Shown here one piece after another: positions 33,826 to 42,003 of a DNA stretch of 47,759 bases. The number at the start of each line of letters is the position of its first letter. The stretch's first letter is position 1. A model generated the notes under the pieces. The model was not told where the DNA came from and did not search any database. It was given only the letters and a program-made list of their open reading frames with translations. This stretch comes from an uncultured Prevotella sp. GTDB lineage: Bacteria > Bacteroidota > Bacteroidia > Bacteroidales > Bacteroidaceae. The stretch lies in assembly GCA_934230115.1 (NCBI GenBank), contig CAKQEI010000008.1, forward strand, positions 1 to 47,759, read 5' to 3'. The translations under genes and the position numbers were made by a program.

Positions 33826-35150
33826 AGCTGTTCCTCCTTTGCGATATTTACGAGTTGGTCAATTTCTTCCTTAGTGCGTTTCTCGGTTACGGCAAACATA
33901 ATGGTATGGTCGCCAGTCTTAACTCCTCCAAGTATTCCTGCTTCGATGAATCGGCGCTGCAAAGCGTCGACGTCGCCCTTGTATTCAAGGTTAAACTCAT
34001 TGAAGAACGGACGGTTGTAACAGTCTGCAAACAAGCCAGTTGCCACAAGTGCATCGTGCATGTAGTGAGCTCCGTCGTAGGACATCTGCGCAGCCTCCTT
34101 TAGTCCCTCCTTGCCCATCACCGACATATATATGGTGACGAACAGAGCCATGAGCGACTCGTTGGAGCAGATGTTTGAAGTAGCCTTCTGACGGCGTATG
34201 TGCTGCTCGCGAGCCTGCAGGGTGAGCACAAACACGCGCTGTCCGCGGTTGTCGGTAGTCTTGCCCACGATGCGGCCCGGCATCTTGCGCATGAGCTTTT
34301 CGGTGCAGCACATGTAGCCCACCGATGGTCCGCCCATCGACATTGGGATGCCCAGCGACTGTCCGTCGCCTACAGCTACGTCGGCTCCCCATTCGCCTGG
34401 AGTCTTGAGCAGGGCAAGGTCGGCAGCCACACTATTCATTATGAATAGGGCCTTCTTTGCGTGGCAAGAGTCGGCAAAGCCCGAGTAGTCTTCCACCACA
34501 CCATAGTAGTTGGGTTGCTGCACAATAACGCCAGCCACGCCACCTTTCTCCAGACGCTCGTCCATCTTGGCCTTGTCGGTAGCGCCATCGTTGGCGTCGA
34601 TAAGCTCTACGTTGAATCCGTGGAAATGAGCGTAGGTTTTCACCACGTCAATCACCTTCGGGTCGACGGTAGAGGAAACGAGCACGGTGTCGGTCTTTTT
34701 GGTTGAAGCCATTGCCATAATGGCAGCCTCGGCTGTGGCAGTAGAGCCGTCGTACATCGACGCGTTGGAAATGTCCATGCCCGTAAGCTCAGCCATCATG
34801 CTTTGATATTCGAATATATAATGAAGCGTACCTTGCGAGATTTCGGCTTGGTAGGGAGTGTAGCTCGTGAGAAATTCCGATCGCTGGAGGATGTTAGGCA
34901 CTACGGCAGGGGTGTAGTGGTCGTAGCATCCAGCTCCGGCAAACACGGTGAGACGGCGGTTCTTGTCGCCTAACTTTTCGAAGAGGTTGCGTATTTCAGC
35001 TTCGCTCATAGCTTCGGGCAGGTCGTATTCGCCCTTAAAGCGTATCTGTTCAGGCACATCGCAGTAGAGGTCGTCGAGCGACTTCATGCCGCAGCGTGCG
35101 AGCATCTGCTGGATTTCCTCCTCGGTATGTGGAAAGAATTTGAAGTTCAT
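33822..35150 (-). CDS. gcvPA: Glycine dehydrogenase (decarboxylating) subunit 1
   Basis: 442 residues, the N-terminal half of the P protein. It has the aminotransferase fold without the PLP lysine. Seen: MNFKFFPHTEEEIQQML, YTPYQAEISQGTLHYIFEYQ, and GGPSVGYMCC with MPGRIVGKT. It is separated from gcvH by a 231-bp gap almost filled by an inverted-repeat element, and is coupled to gcvPB by a 4-bp overlap. Confidence 0.96.
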   Translation of the reverse strand: MNFKFFPHTEEEIQQMLARCGMKSLDDLYCDVPEQIRFKGEYDLPEAMSEAEIRNLFEKLGDKNRRLTVFAGAGCYDHYTPAVVPNILQRSEFLTSYTPYQAEISQGTLHYIFEYQSMMAELTGMDISNASMYDGSTATAEAAIMAMASTKKTDTVLVSSTVDPKVIDVVKTYAHFHGFNVELIDANDGATDKAKMDERLEKGGVAGVIVQQPNYYGVVEDYSGFADSCHAKKALFIMNSVAADLALLKTPGEWGADVAVGDGQSLGIPMSMGGPSVGYMCCTEKLMRKMPGRIVGKTTDNRGQRVFVLTLQAREQHIRRQKATSNICSNESLMALFVTIYMSVMGKEGLKEAAQMSYDGAHYMHDALVATGLFADCYNRPFFNEFNLEYKGDVDALQRRFIEAGILGGVKTGDHTIMFAVTEKRTKEEIDQLVNIAKEEQL

Positions 35151-35192
35151 AGTAGTGTGGATGGTTAATGGTTTAGGATGTGGGTTTAGGGA

Positions 35193-35382
35193 GAATTAAG
35201 AAATAAAAGACTAAGAACTAAGAAATTCTTTTGTCTATTGCTTGCTTAGTTGTTAGGGTATATAGGGAGAGTTCTTGTGAGGAAGATTCTCTTACCCCTG
35301 ACCACGCACATTTTTTACCCTTTTTCACCTCTAAACTTGCTATAGTGGAATCCTTAATTCTTAGTCAGTAGTTTCTTAATTC
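35193..35382. mobile_element. MITE-like inverted-repeat element inside the gcv cluster
   Basis: A left arm (35193-35228, beginning GAATTAAGAAATAAAAGACT) and a right arm (35347-35382) are inverted repeats of 36 bp with about 27 or 28 matching positions. They enclose 118 bp without an open frame, including the loose hairpin GGGAGAG...CTCTTACCC. The right end touches the first base of the gcvH stop codon. No clear target-site duplication is visible. Confidence 0.55.
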
Positions 35383-35759
35383 TATTTGCAGATTTCCTCG
35401 TAGGCAGCTGCGTCCATGAGGTTGTCAAGCTCGGTCTTGTCCGACAGCTCCACCTTCATGATCCAGTTCTCAAAAGCGTCCTTGTTGATAAGCTCAGGAT
35501 TATCCTCAAGAGCCTCGTTCACCTCAACCACGGTGCCAGAAACAGGAGAGATAAGGTCGCTTGCTGCCTTCACGCTCTCTACTGCGCCAAAGTCCTCGCC
35601 AGCTTCCACCTCGTCGTCCACCTCAGGCATGTCAACGTAAACCACGTTGCCAAGAGCATTCTGAGCATAGTCTGTGATACCTACATAAGCGAAATCGCCT
35701 TCTACCTTAACATATTCGTGTGACTCTGAGTAGTAGAGTCCTTCAATTACTTTTGCCAT
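35382..35759 (-). CDS. gcvH: Glycine cleavage system H protein
   Basis: 125 residues, the usual length. The lipoyl lysine is Lys64 in GAVESVKAASDL. The beta-barrel segments GITDYAQNALGNVVYVDMP and SPVSGTVVEVNEAL are complete. It carries the aminomethyl group between P, T and L proteins and is presumably lipoylated by the LplA encoded in the same cluster. A TAG stop is followed at once by the right arm of the inverted-repeat element. Confidence 0.97.
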   Translation of the reverse strand: MAKVIEGLYYSESHEYVKVEGDFAYVGITDYAQNALGNVVYVDMPEVDDEVEAGEDFGAVESVKAASDLISPVSGTVVEVNEALEDNPELINKDAFENWIMKVELSDKTELDNLMDAAAYEEICK

Positions 35760-35851
35760 TTTGTTAATTTGTTTGTCGTTAGTTATTATTTTTTTTTATT
35801 TATTTTCTATCTTTATTCATGTTCCGCATGTATTTTTTTCACATGCAGTCA

Positions 35852-36940
35852 TTACTTCTTGTAATGTTTGTCGTAGAACTTCTTCTTCACCACAACGCCT
35901 GGGAATGTCTTTTTGCGAATCTGAATCTCAAGTTCGGTTCCGAGTTTAGCGAATCGGGCGTCAACAAGCGCCATGCACACCGACTTGTCGGTAGAGATGG
36001 TGTGGTAGCCAGTGGTCACATAGCCTATTTCTTCGCCCTCGTGTAGCACTTTGTAGCCGTGGCGCGGTATGGCACGGTCGGTCAGTTCAATGCCGACAAC
36101 TCTCTGCTTTGCGCCTTCGGCCTTCTGCTGGGCCAGAGCCTCCTTGCCAATGAATTCGGGCTTGTCGAGCTTGCAGAACATGCTCAGTCCGGCCATTACC
36201 GGTGTGATGTCCTTCGACAGTTCGTCGCCGTAGAGCGGCAGTCCCACCTCAAATCTCAAGGTGTCGCGGCAGCCCAGTCCGCAAGGTTTGCAGCGTCCCG
36301 AAGCCATGAGCTTGTCCCACTGCTTGTTGATGAACTCGTGTGAGGCATAAATTTCGAATCCGTCCTCGCCGGTGTAGCCAGTGCGGCTTATGATGATAGT
36401 CTCGCCGTCGATGTCCACGGTCTTGGCTGTGTAGAACACGAGCTCCTTGCATTCTATGCCAAGCACTTCCTCCACAACCTTCTCGCCCTCAGGACCCTGC
36501 ACGGCCAGCTGTCCGTAGTAGTCGGAGCGGTTGGCAAACTCCACATCGTATCCCTCCAGATGGCTCTTCATCCACTCCACATCCTTGTCGATGTTGGCAG
36601 CGTTGATAACGAGGAAGAAGTCCTCTTCGCCCATTTTGTAGACGAGCAGGTCGTCGACGGTTCCGCCGTCCTCGTAGCACATCATTCCGTAGAATATTTT
36701 GCCCACAGGAGCTCCGGTCACGTCGTTGGTGAAGATATGGTTGACGTAGCGCTCAGCGTCGGGACCCTTAACGGTCACCTCGCCCATGTGCGACACGTCG
36801 AACACGCCGCAATCCTGACGCACAGCGTTGTGCTCGTCAGTTATGTTGGAATACTGGATAGGCATGATGAATCCGCCAAAAGGTTGCATCAAAGCTCCGA
36901 GAGCCACGTGCTTGTCGTAAAGACAGGTTTTCTTTTCCAT
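35852..36940 (-). CDS. gcvT: Aminomethyltransferase GcvT
   Basis: 362 residues. It transfers the methylene group to tetrahydrofolate and releases ammonia. Seen: MPIQYSNITDEHNAVRQDCGVFDVSHMGEV at the N terminus with the catalytic Asp region, SRTGYTGEDGFEIY, and CRDTLRFEVGLPLYGDE. It lies 16 bp after lplA and 92 bp before gcvH. Confidence 0.96.
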   Translation of the reverse strand: MEKKTCLYDKHVALGALMQPFGGFIMPIQYSNITDEHNAVRQDCGVFDVSHMGEVTVKGPDAERYVNHIFTNDVTGAPVGKIFYGMMCYEDGGTVDDLLVYKMGEEDFFLVINAANIDKDVEWMKSHLEGYDVEFANRSDYYGQLAVQGPEGEKVVEEVLGIECKELVFYTAKTVDIDGETIIISRTGYTGEDGFEIYASHEFINKQWDKLMASGRCKPCGLGCRDTLRFEVGLPLYGDELSKDITPVMAGLSMFCKLDKPEFIGKEALAQQKAEGAKQRVVGIELTDRAIPRHGYKVLHEGEEIGYVTTGYHTISTDKSVCMALVDARFAKLGTELEIQIRKKTFPGVVVKKKFYDKHYKK

Positions 36941-36956
36941 ATTGTTTCGGTTTTTA

Positions 36957-37928
36957 TTAATAGATTAGTCTGATGAAATCCTCCTTTTTCAGGTTCAGGA
37001 TAATGTCGTCGAGGCGGTCGGGCAGGGCAGCCGCCAAGCTTTCGGGGTTGAGCTGCTTGCCTTTCAGAGGTTGTATTATACCCTCGCCGATGTCGCCCAC
37101 AAGGAAGAAGTCGCCCTTCACGTCGATGTCGTGAATTATGTCGTTTTTCATCTCCAGGCTCACCGCGAAGTCGCCCACGCCCTCTATCCTTCCCTTGCGG
37201 TTGATGTTGTAGCGCGGGTTGTTGCCGTAGATGAATTCCGGTGTGGTGTACTCCTTTTCTATTTCCTCCACTCCGGCTATGTCGTTGTCGCTCAGCGTGA
37301 TTTCGCTGTCGCAAAGGTCTTTTTTTACGAACTCCTTAAACTCCTCGATGTCGAGCGAAATGTGGTCTTTGAGCAGCGTGATGTGCTGTCTTACGCTCTG
37401 TATTCCCTTCGACACGAGTTTCTCATCTGTAGGAGTTATGGCCCCCACCATGTTCTGCATGTTGGTGTCGTAGAGCATTGTGCCGTGCACGATGCTTCGC
37501 CCTGGTATGTGGTAGAAGGCGTTGCCCGACACCTTGCGGTTGCCTATCATGATGTCGTTGCGTCCGCTTGCCTTGGCGTCTACTCCGAGTCGGCGTAGAG
37601 TCTCGGCCACCATTTCCACGTATCGTGTGAATGTAAGGCTCACGTTTTCGTCGGGTGTTATGTAGGAGAACATTATGTTGCTCATGTCGGCGTATACGCA
37701 TCCTCCGCCACTCTTTCTTCTAAAAGTGTTGATGTGGTGGTTTCTGCAGTAATCAATGTTCACCTCGTTTTCTATCAGTTGGTTTCGCCCGAAAATCACG
37801 GTTGGCTGCACTTGCCACATGAAGAAATATTCATTCTGTGGCAGTTTTCTCGCTACATATTCCTCCATTGCAAGATGGAAAGTAAGTTTTCGTTCGCCGA
37901 AATTCTCAGGTAAGGCTACATATATCAT
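36957..37928 (-). CDS. lplA: Lipoate-protein ligase A
   Basis: 323 residues with the catalytic domain plus a C-terminal accessory domain. The lipoate/lipoyl-AMP site is seen in FRRKSGGGCVYADMSN, the family RRxSGGGxVYHDxGN motif with the His replaced by Ala here. GRNDIMIGNRKVSGNAF supplies the Lys. First gene of lplA-gcvT-gcvH-gcvPA-gcvPB-lpd, it would lipoylate GcvH directly from free lipoate. The -7 candidate TAAGTTTG (37977 to 37970) gives a leader of about 38 nt. No glycine riboswitch was recognised upstream. Confidence 0.92.
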   Translation of the reverse strand: MIYVALPENFGERKLTFHLAMEEYVARKLPQNEYFFMWQVQPTVIFGRNQLIENEVNIDYCRNHHINTFRRKSGGGCVYADMSNIMFSYITPDENVSLTFTRYVEMVAETLRRLGVDAKASGRNDIMIGNRKVSGNAFYHIPGRSIVHGTMLYDTNMQNMVGAITPTDEKLVSKGIQSVRQHITLLKDHISLDIEEFKEFVKKDLCDSEITLSDNDIAGVEEIEKEYTTPEFIYGNNPRYNINRKGRIEGVGDFAVSLEMKNDIIHDIDVKGDFFLVGDIGEGIIQPLKGKQLNPESLAAALPDRLDDIILNLKKEDFIRLIY

Positions 37929-38246
37929 AGATTATTTCGATTATTATTTTTAGTCTTAAGTATTCTCTGCAAACTTACACATTTTTATTCATTATTCTAC
38001 CATTTATTCAAAGGATTTTTTCGGCTTTAAGAAACTTTGACACTTTGACATTCTTACACTTTGACACCCCAGCCGTTTAGTCTGTTTTCTCCTGCTATTT
38101 AGCATGTTTTTTTGTCCATGCCCTTCTGTCTGGATTTTTTAAAATAAAAAAAGCCCTGAAAAGGCTGAGGCATTACTTTGGATAATACCTCGTCTTTTCA
38201 GAGCCACGAACTTATAAACTTGTGCACTATGAAAACAATGCCTTGA
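37929..38246. other. Gap between pgk and the gcv cluster
   Basis: It holds the lplA -7 element (37970-37977, minus), three copies of ACTTTGACA around 38033-38066, and the pgk terminator at 38140-38205. No open frame of interest. Confidence 0.7.
38140..38205 (-). terminator. Intrinsic terminator of pgk
   Basis: Right arm CCTCGTCTTTTCAGAGCC (38188-38205) pairs with GCCCTGAAAAGGCTGAGG (38153-38170) with few mismatches. On the minus strand the stem is followed by TTTTTTTATTTT. It lies 42 bp after the pgk stop. Confidence 0.9.
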
Positions 38247-39494
38247 TTAAGCCTCAATAGCAGCTACGCCAGGGAGCACCTTGCCCTCGATAGCCTCGAG
38301 CAGAGCGCCACCGCCGGTAGAGATGTAAGAAACCTGGTCGGCCAAGCCGAACTTGTTGATGCATGCTACTGAGTCGCCGCCACCGATGAGCGAGAAAGCG
38401 CCCTCCTTGGTAGCCTCGGCGATAGCGTCGGCGATAGCCTTAGAGCCACCTGCGAAGTTGTCGAACTCGAACACGCCGGCAGGACCGTTCCAGAGGATGG
38501 TCTTTGCGCCATTGATAGCGTCGGCGAAGAGCTTGCGTGTCTCAGGACCTGCGTCCATGCCTTCCCAACCCTCTGGGATAGCGTTTGACGGGCAAACCTG
38601 AGTGTTGCAGTCGTTCTTGAAGTCGTCACCGCATACAGAGTCGGTGCCAAGTACGAGGTTCACGCCGTTCTCCTTAGCCTTCTTGATAACGTCGAGAGCT
38701 ACGTCGAGCTTGTCGTCCTCGCAGATTGACTTGCCAATCTGACCGCCCTGAGCCTTGGCGAATGTATAAGTCATACCGCCGCAGAGGATGAGGTTGTCAA
38801 CCTTTGTGAGGAGGTTCTCGATGATGCCAATCTTTGTAGAAACCTTAGAACCACCCATGATAGCTGTGAACGGGCGCTTGATGTTGCCGAGAACGGCGTC
38901 AACGGCGTTCACCTCTTTCTCCATGAGGTAGCCGAGCATCTTGTGGTCCTTGTCGAAGTACTCGTCGATAACGGCTGTAGATGCGTGCTTGCGGTGAGCA
39001 GTACCGAAGGCGTCCATCACGTAGCAGTCGGCGTAAGAAGCGAGCTTCTTGGCGAACTCCTGCTGGCGGCCCTTCATTTCCTTCTTTGCAGCGTCGAACT
39101 CAGGTGTGCCCTTTTCTACGCCTACTGGCTTGCCTTCCTCCTCAGGATAGAAGCGGAGGTTCTCAAGCAGAAGAGCCTCGCCCGGCTTCAAAGCGGCAGC
39201 CTCCTCAGAAGCGTTGCCACAGTCCTTTGCGAACTTAACCTCAACGCCGAGAGCCTTAGACACGTTAGGAACGATCTGGCTCAAAGAGAGCTTCATGTTC
39301 ACCTTGCCCTTTGGCTTGCCCATGTGCGACATCATGATGAGAGCGCCACCGTCGGCGAGCACCTTCTTCAATGTGGGGAGGGCACCACGGATACGGGTGT
39401 CGTCGGTTACGTTTCCGTTCTCGTCCAATGGCACGTTGAAGTCAACGCGTACGATTGCCTTTTTGCCGGCAAAGTTGAAATCTTCGATTTTCAT
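38247..39494 (-). CDS. pgk: Phosphoglycerate kinase
   Basis: 415 residues. It makes ATP from 1,3-bisphosphoglycerate in glycolysis. [15 protein letters not shown] binds substrate in the N domain; [31 protein letters not shown] and [15 protein letters not shown] form the nucleotide domain. Codon use is biased as in a highly expressed gene. TAACTTTA on the minus strand (39521 to 39514) may be its -7 element. Confidence 0.97.
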   Translation of the reverse strand: MKIEDFNFAGKKAIVRVDFNVPLDENGNVTDDTRIRGALPTLKKVLADGGALIMMSHMGKPKGKVNMKLSLSQIVPNVSKALGVEVKFAKDCGNASEEAAALKPGEALLLENLRFYPEEEGKPVGVEKGTPEFDAAKKEMKGRQQEFAKKLASYADCYVMDAFGTAHRKHASTAVIDEYFDKDHKMLGYLMEKEVNAVDAVLGNIKRPFTAIMGGSKVSTKIGIIENLLTKVDNLILCGGMTYTFAKAQGGQIGKSICEDDKLDVALDVIKKAKENGVNLVLGTDSVCGDDFKNDCNTQVCPSNAIPEGWEGMDAGPETRKLFADAINGAKTILWNGPAGVFEFDNFAGGSKAIADAIAEATKEGAFSLIGGGDSVACINKFGLADQVSYISTGGGALLEAIEGKVLPGVAAIEA

Positions 39495-39708
39495 TTCTGT
39501 ATATTTTTATTTGTAAAGTTAGAAATATCTTTGTTTGAATGTTGAAATCTAATCTGTAGTATTGTCTGTTTTGGCAATAGCTCCGATTTGACCGCAAATT
39601 TACGAAAAATATATATATTTAGCGAACAAAATGGCGTTAAAATTCGTTTTCATTTTATCATTAGCCATCTTTCGTCCTTTTTGTATGGCTTGTTTGGGCG
39701 GATGCGCG

Positions 39709-40368
39709 TTATTGGTTCTCCTCGTAAACGGTGTGGTCGTCGATGCCAGCTGCTGCCAGAGCCTCTTTTCGCTCCACGCAGGTTCCGCATTTGCCGCAAT
39801 GCTTCTCGCCGCCCTTGTAGCAGCTCCATGTCTCGGTGTAGTCGATGCCAAGTCGCTTGCCTATGCTCGCTATCTCGCCCTTGGTGATGTTGGTGTATGG
39901 AGCCACGACACGCACATTATTATATGTTCCGGCTGTGGCGGCTCCGTTGATGGCGTTGATGAATTCGGGTCGGCAGTCGGGATAGATGGTGTGGTCGCCG
40001 CCGTGGTTGGCTATGAACACCTGGTCGAGGTTGTTGCTCTCGGCTATGCCGATGGCTATGGAGAGCATGATGCCGTTGCGGAATGGCACCACGGTCGACT
40101 TCATGTTGTCGTCGGCATAGTGACCTTCGGGTATGGCGTCGGCTCCTTCGAGCAGGCTCGACTTGAAGTACTGGTGCATGAAGTCGAGGTTGATGGTGAT
40201 GTGGCGTATGCCGAGACGCTCGCAATGCATCTTGGCATACGGAATTTCGCGTGCGTTGTGGTTGCTTCCGTAGTCGAACGAGATGCCGAGAGCTATCTCG
40301 TCCTTGTGGTCGTAGAGCAGCGTGATGCTGTCCATGCCGCCGCTCACTATGATTACTGAATTTTTCAT
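39709..40368 (-). CDS. queC: 7-cyano-7-deazaguanine synthase QueC
   Basis: 219 residues. It converts carboxy-deazaguanine to preQ0 in queuosine synthesis using ATP and ammonia. The PP-loop is IVSGGMDSITLL; the zinc site is CYKGGEKHCGKCGTC near the C terminus. No other queuosine genes and no preQ1 riboswitch were found nearby. The 214-bp gap downstream of it contains nothing recognised. Confidence 0.95.
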   Translation of the reverse strand: MKNSVIIVSGGMDSITLLYDHKDEIALGISFDYGSNHNAREIPYAKMHCERLGIRHITINLDFMHQYFKSSLLEGADAIPEGHYADDNMKSTVVPFRNGIMLSIAIGIAESNNLDQVFIANHGGDHTIYPDCRPEFINAINGAATAGTYNNVRVVAPYTNITKGEIASIGKRLGIDYTETWSCYKGGEKHCGKCGTCVERKEALAAAGIDDHTVYEENQ

Positions 40369-40418
40369 ATAAAAATAATGTTTTGAATTTTCGCAAGTTT
40401 ATAGAAATCATAAATTAA

Positions 40419-40527
40419 AGGAGTTAAGAAGCCATTTGCAAGCAAATGGCAAGACCGAGCAAAGTCAATTGCTTTTTTGTAGTGCTATACTAAGCAAAAA
40501 AACTAATGGCTTAACTTTTTAACTCCT
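40419..40527. repeat. 109-bp inverted-repeat element between radA and queC
   Basis: Outer arms AGGAGTTAA (40419-40427) / TTAACTCCT (40519-40527) and AAGCCAT (40429-40435) / ATGGCTT (40506-40512) pair perfectly. Inside are GCCATTTGC-AA-GCAAATGGC (40431-40450) and TTGCTTTTTT (40469-40478) / AAGCAAAAAA. The internal GGCAAGACCGAGCA resembles GGCAAGCCGAGCA at about 1234-1246. It could be a bidirectional terminator or a small MITE. Confidence 0.6.
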
Positions 40528-40564
40528 AAACTTCTTTCGCAGTTGGTGTATTTGAATTGTGGCT

Positions 40565-41977
40565 TTATCCGAACAGCTCCCTAAGCGCCTCTTCCACTTT
40601 TCTCACGGGGTGGATGTTGATTCTGTATTTGCTCGTGTCGAGGCCCTGGATGTTGTGTCGGGGCAGAATGATGTCGGTGAATCCGAGTTTCTCTGCCTCG
40701 GCAATGCGTTGCTCTATGCGGTTGATGGGGCGCACCTCGCCGCTCAGTCCCACCTCGCCTGCCATACACCATCCCGGCTCTATCGCTGTGTCGACATTGC
40801 TCGAAAGCACGGCGGCTATCACGCTCAGGTCCATGGCGAGGTCGGTGACGCGCAGTCCGCCTGCTATGTTCACAAACACGTCTTTCTGCACCAGTTTGAA
40901 GCCCACGCGCTTCTCAAGCACGGCAAGCAGCATGTTCAGTCGGCGCTGGTCGAAGCCCGTGGCTGAGCGTTGCGGAGTGCCGTAGGCTGCTGTCGAAACG
41001 AGAGCCTGGGTCTCCACCAGGAACGGCCTGACGCCCTCTATCGCCGAGCTGATGGCCACGCCAGACAGTCCCTCGTGGTCTTGCGAGAGCAGCAACTCGG
41101 AGGGATTGCTCACCTGTCGCAGTCCGGTCTGCTGCATCTCGTAGATGCCGAGCTCGGAGGTGCTGCCGAAGCGGTTTTTTATAGATCGCAAGATGCGGTA
41201 CATGTAGTGTTGGTCGCCCTCAAACTGAATCACCGTGTCGACAATGTGCTCCAGAATTTTCGGTCCGGCGAGCGTTCCCTCCTTATTAATATGGCCTATC
41301 AGAATCACGGGCGTGCCGCTTGTCTTGGCAAAGCGGAGTAGGGCGGCAGCGCATTCTCTCACCTGGGTTATGCTGCCTGGGCTGCTGTCCACCTCTTCCG
41401 TGGCTATGGTCTGTATGGAGTCGATGACCATTATTTCGGGGTTTATCTCCTCGGCGTATTCAAAAATCCTCTGCAGCGAAGTCTCGCACAGAATGTTCAC
41501 GTTGTCGAGAGCCTGCATGGCGTCGGCTTCCTTGCCCGTGAGCAGTCGCTCGGCGCGCATTTTCAGCTGGTGTGCGCTCTCCTCACCGCTCACGTAGAGT
41601 ATTCTCTTGTCGGCCATGTTCAGGATGGTTTGCAGCGTCAGCGTACTCTTGCCAATGCCCGGTTCGCCTCCGAGCAGCACGATGCTGCCCGCCACGAGTC
41701 CTCCTCCGAGCACTCGGTTCAGCTCGTCGTCGTGCATGTCGATGCGTGGGTCGTCCTGTGTTGGGATGTCGCGCAGCTTTATTGGCCGGCTCTTGCTTGA
41801 GGTGGCGCGGTCGTGGCGGAAGAGTCCGTCGCTTGAGCCAGTGGCCGATGATGAGCTTGGCCCTAAGTTTATTTCCTTGAAAGTGTTCCATTGTCCGCAG
41901 CTTGGGCATTTGCCAATCCATTTCGTAGACTCCTGCCCGCAGTTGCTGCAAACGTATGCTGTCCTTGTCTTTGCCAT
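40565..41977 (-). CDS. radA: DNA repair protein RadA
   Basis: 470 residues from MAKTRTAYVCSNCGQES. The N-terminal zinc finger has C10, C13, C24 and C27. The RecA-like ATPase has Walker A GGEPGIGKSTL, IMVIDSIQT and the RadA-specific KNRFG. The Lon-protease-like C-terminal domain has GEVGLSGEVRPI. RadA acts as a branch-migration helicase in recombination. The ATG at 41998 is rejected because the -7 element TAACTTTG (42003 to 41996) overlaps it; from 41977 the leader is about 15 nt. Confidence 0.95.
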   Translation of the reverse strand: MAKTRTAYVCSNCGQESTKWIGKCPSCGQWNTFKEINLGPSSSSATGSSDGLFRHDRATSSKSRPIKLRDIPTQDDPRIDMHDDELNRVLGGGLVAGSIVLLGGEPGIGKSTLTLQTILNMADKRILYVSGEESAHQLKMRAERLLTGKEADAMQALDNVNILCETSLQRIFEYAEEINPEIMVIDSIQTIATEEVDSSPGSITQVRECAAALLRFAKTSGTPVILIGHINKEGTLAGPKILEHIVDTVIQFEGDQHYMYRILRSIKNRFGSTSELGIYEMQQTGLRQVSNPSELLLSQDHEGLSGVAISSAIEGVRPFLVETQALVSTAAYGTPQRSATGFDQRRLNMLLAVLEKRVGFKLVQKDVFVNIAGGLRVTDLAMDLSVIAAVLSSNVDTAIEPGWCMAGEVGLSGEVRPINRIEQRIAEAEKLGFTDIILPRHNIQGLDTSKYRINIHPVRKVEEALRELFG

Positions 41978-41995
41978 GATGAATGTATTTGATTG

Positions 41996-42003
41996 CAAAG
42001 TTA
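41996..42003 (-). promoter_or_regulatory. -7 element TAACTTTG of radA
   Basis: Minus strand TAACTTTG from 42003 to 41996; no convincing -33 box 20 bp upstream. It decides the radA start at 41977. Confidence 0.6.

Noticed and set aside
37929..38030. Glycine riboswitch before the gcv cluster
   Set aside because: Too short and AT-rich; the tandem aptamer structure was not seen.
40369..40564. preQ1 riboswitch before queC
   Set aside because: The inverted repeats do not match the preQ1 pseudoknot pattern and fit a terminator or MITE better.
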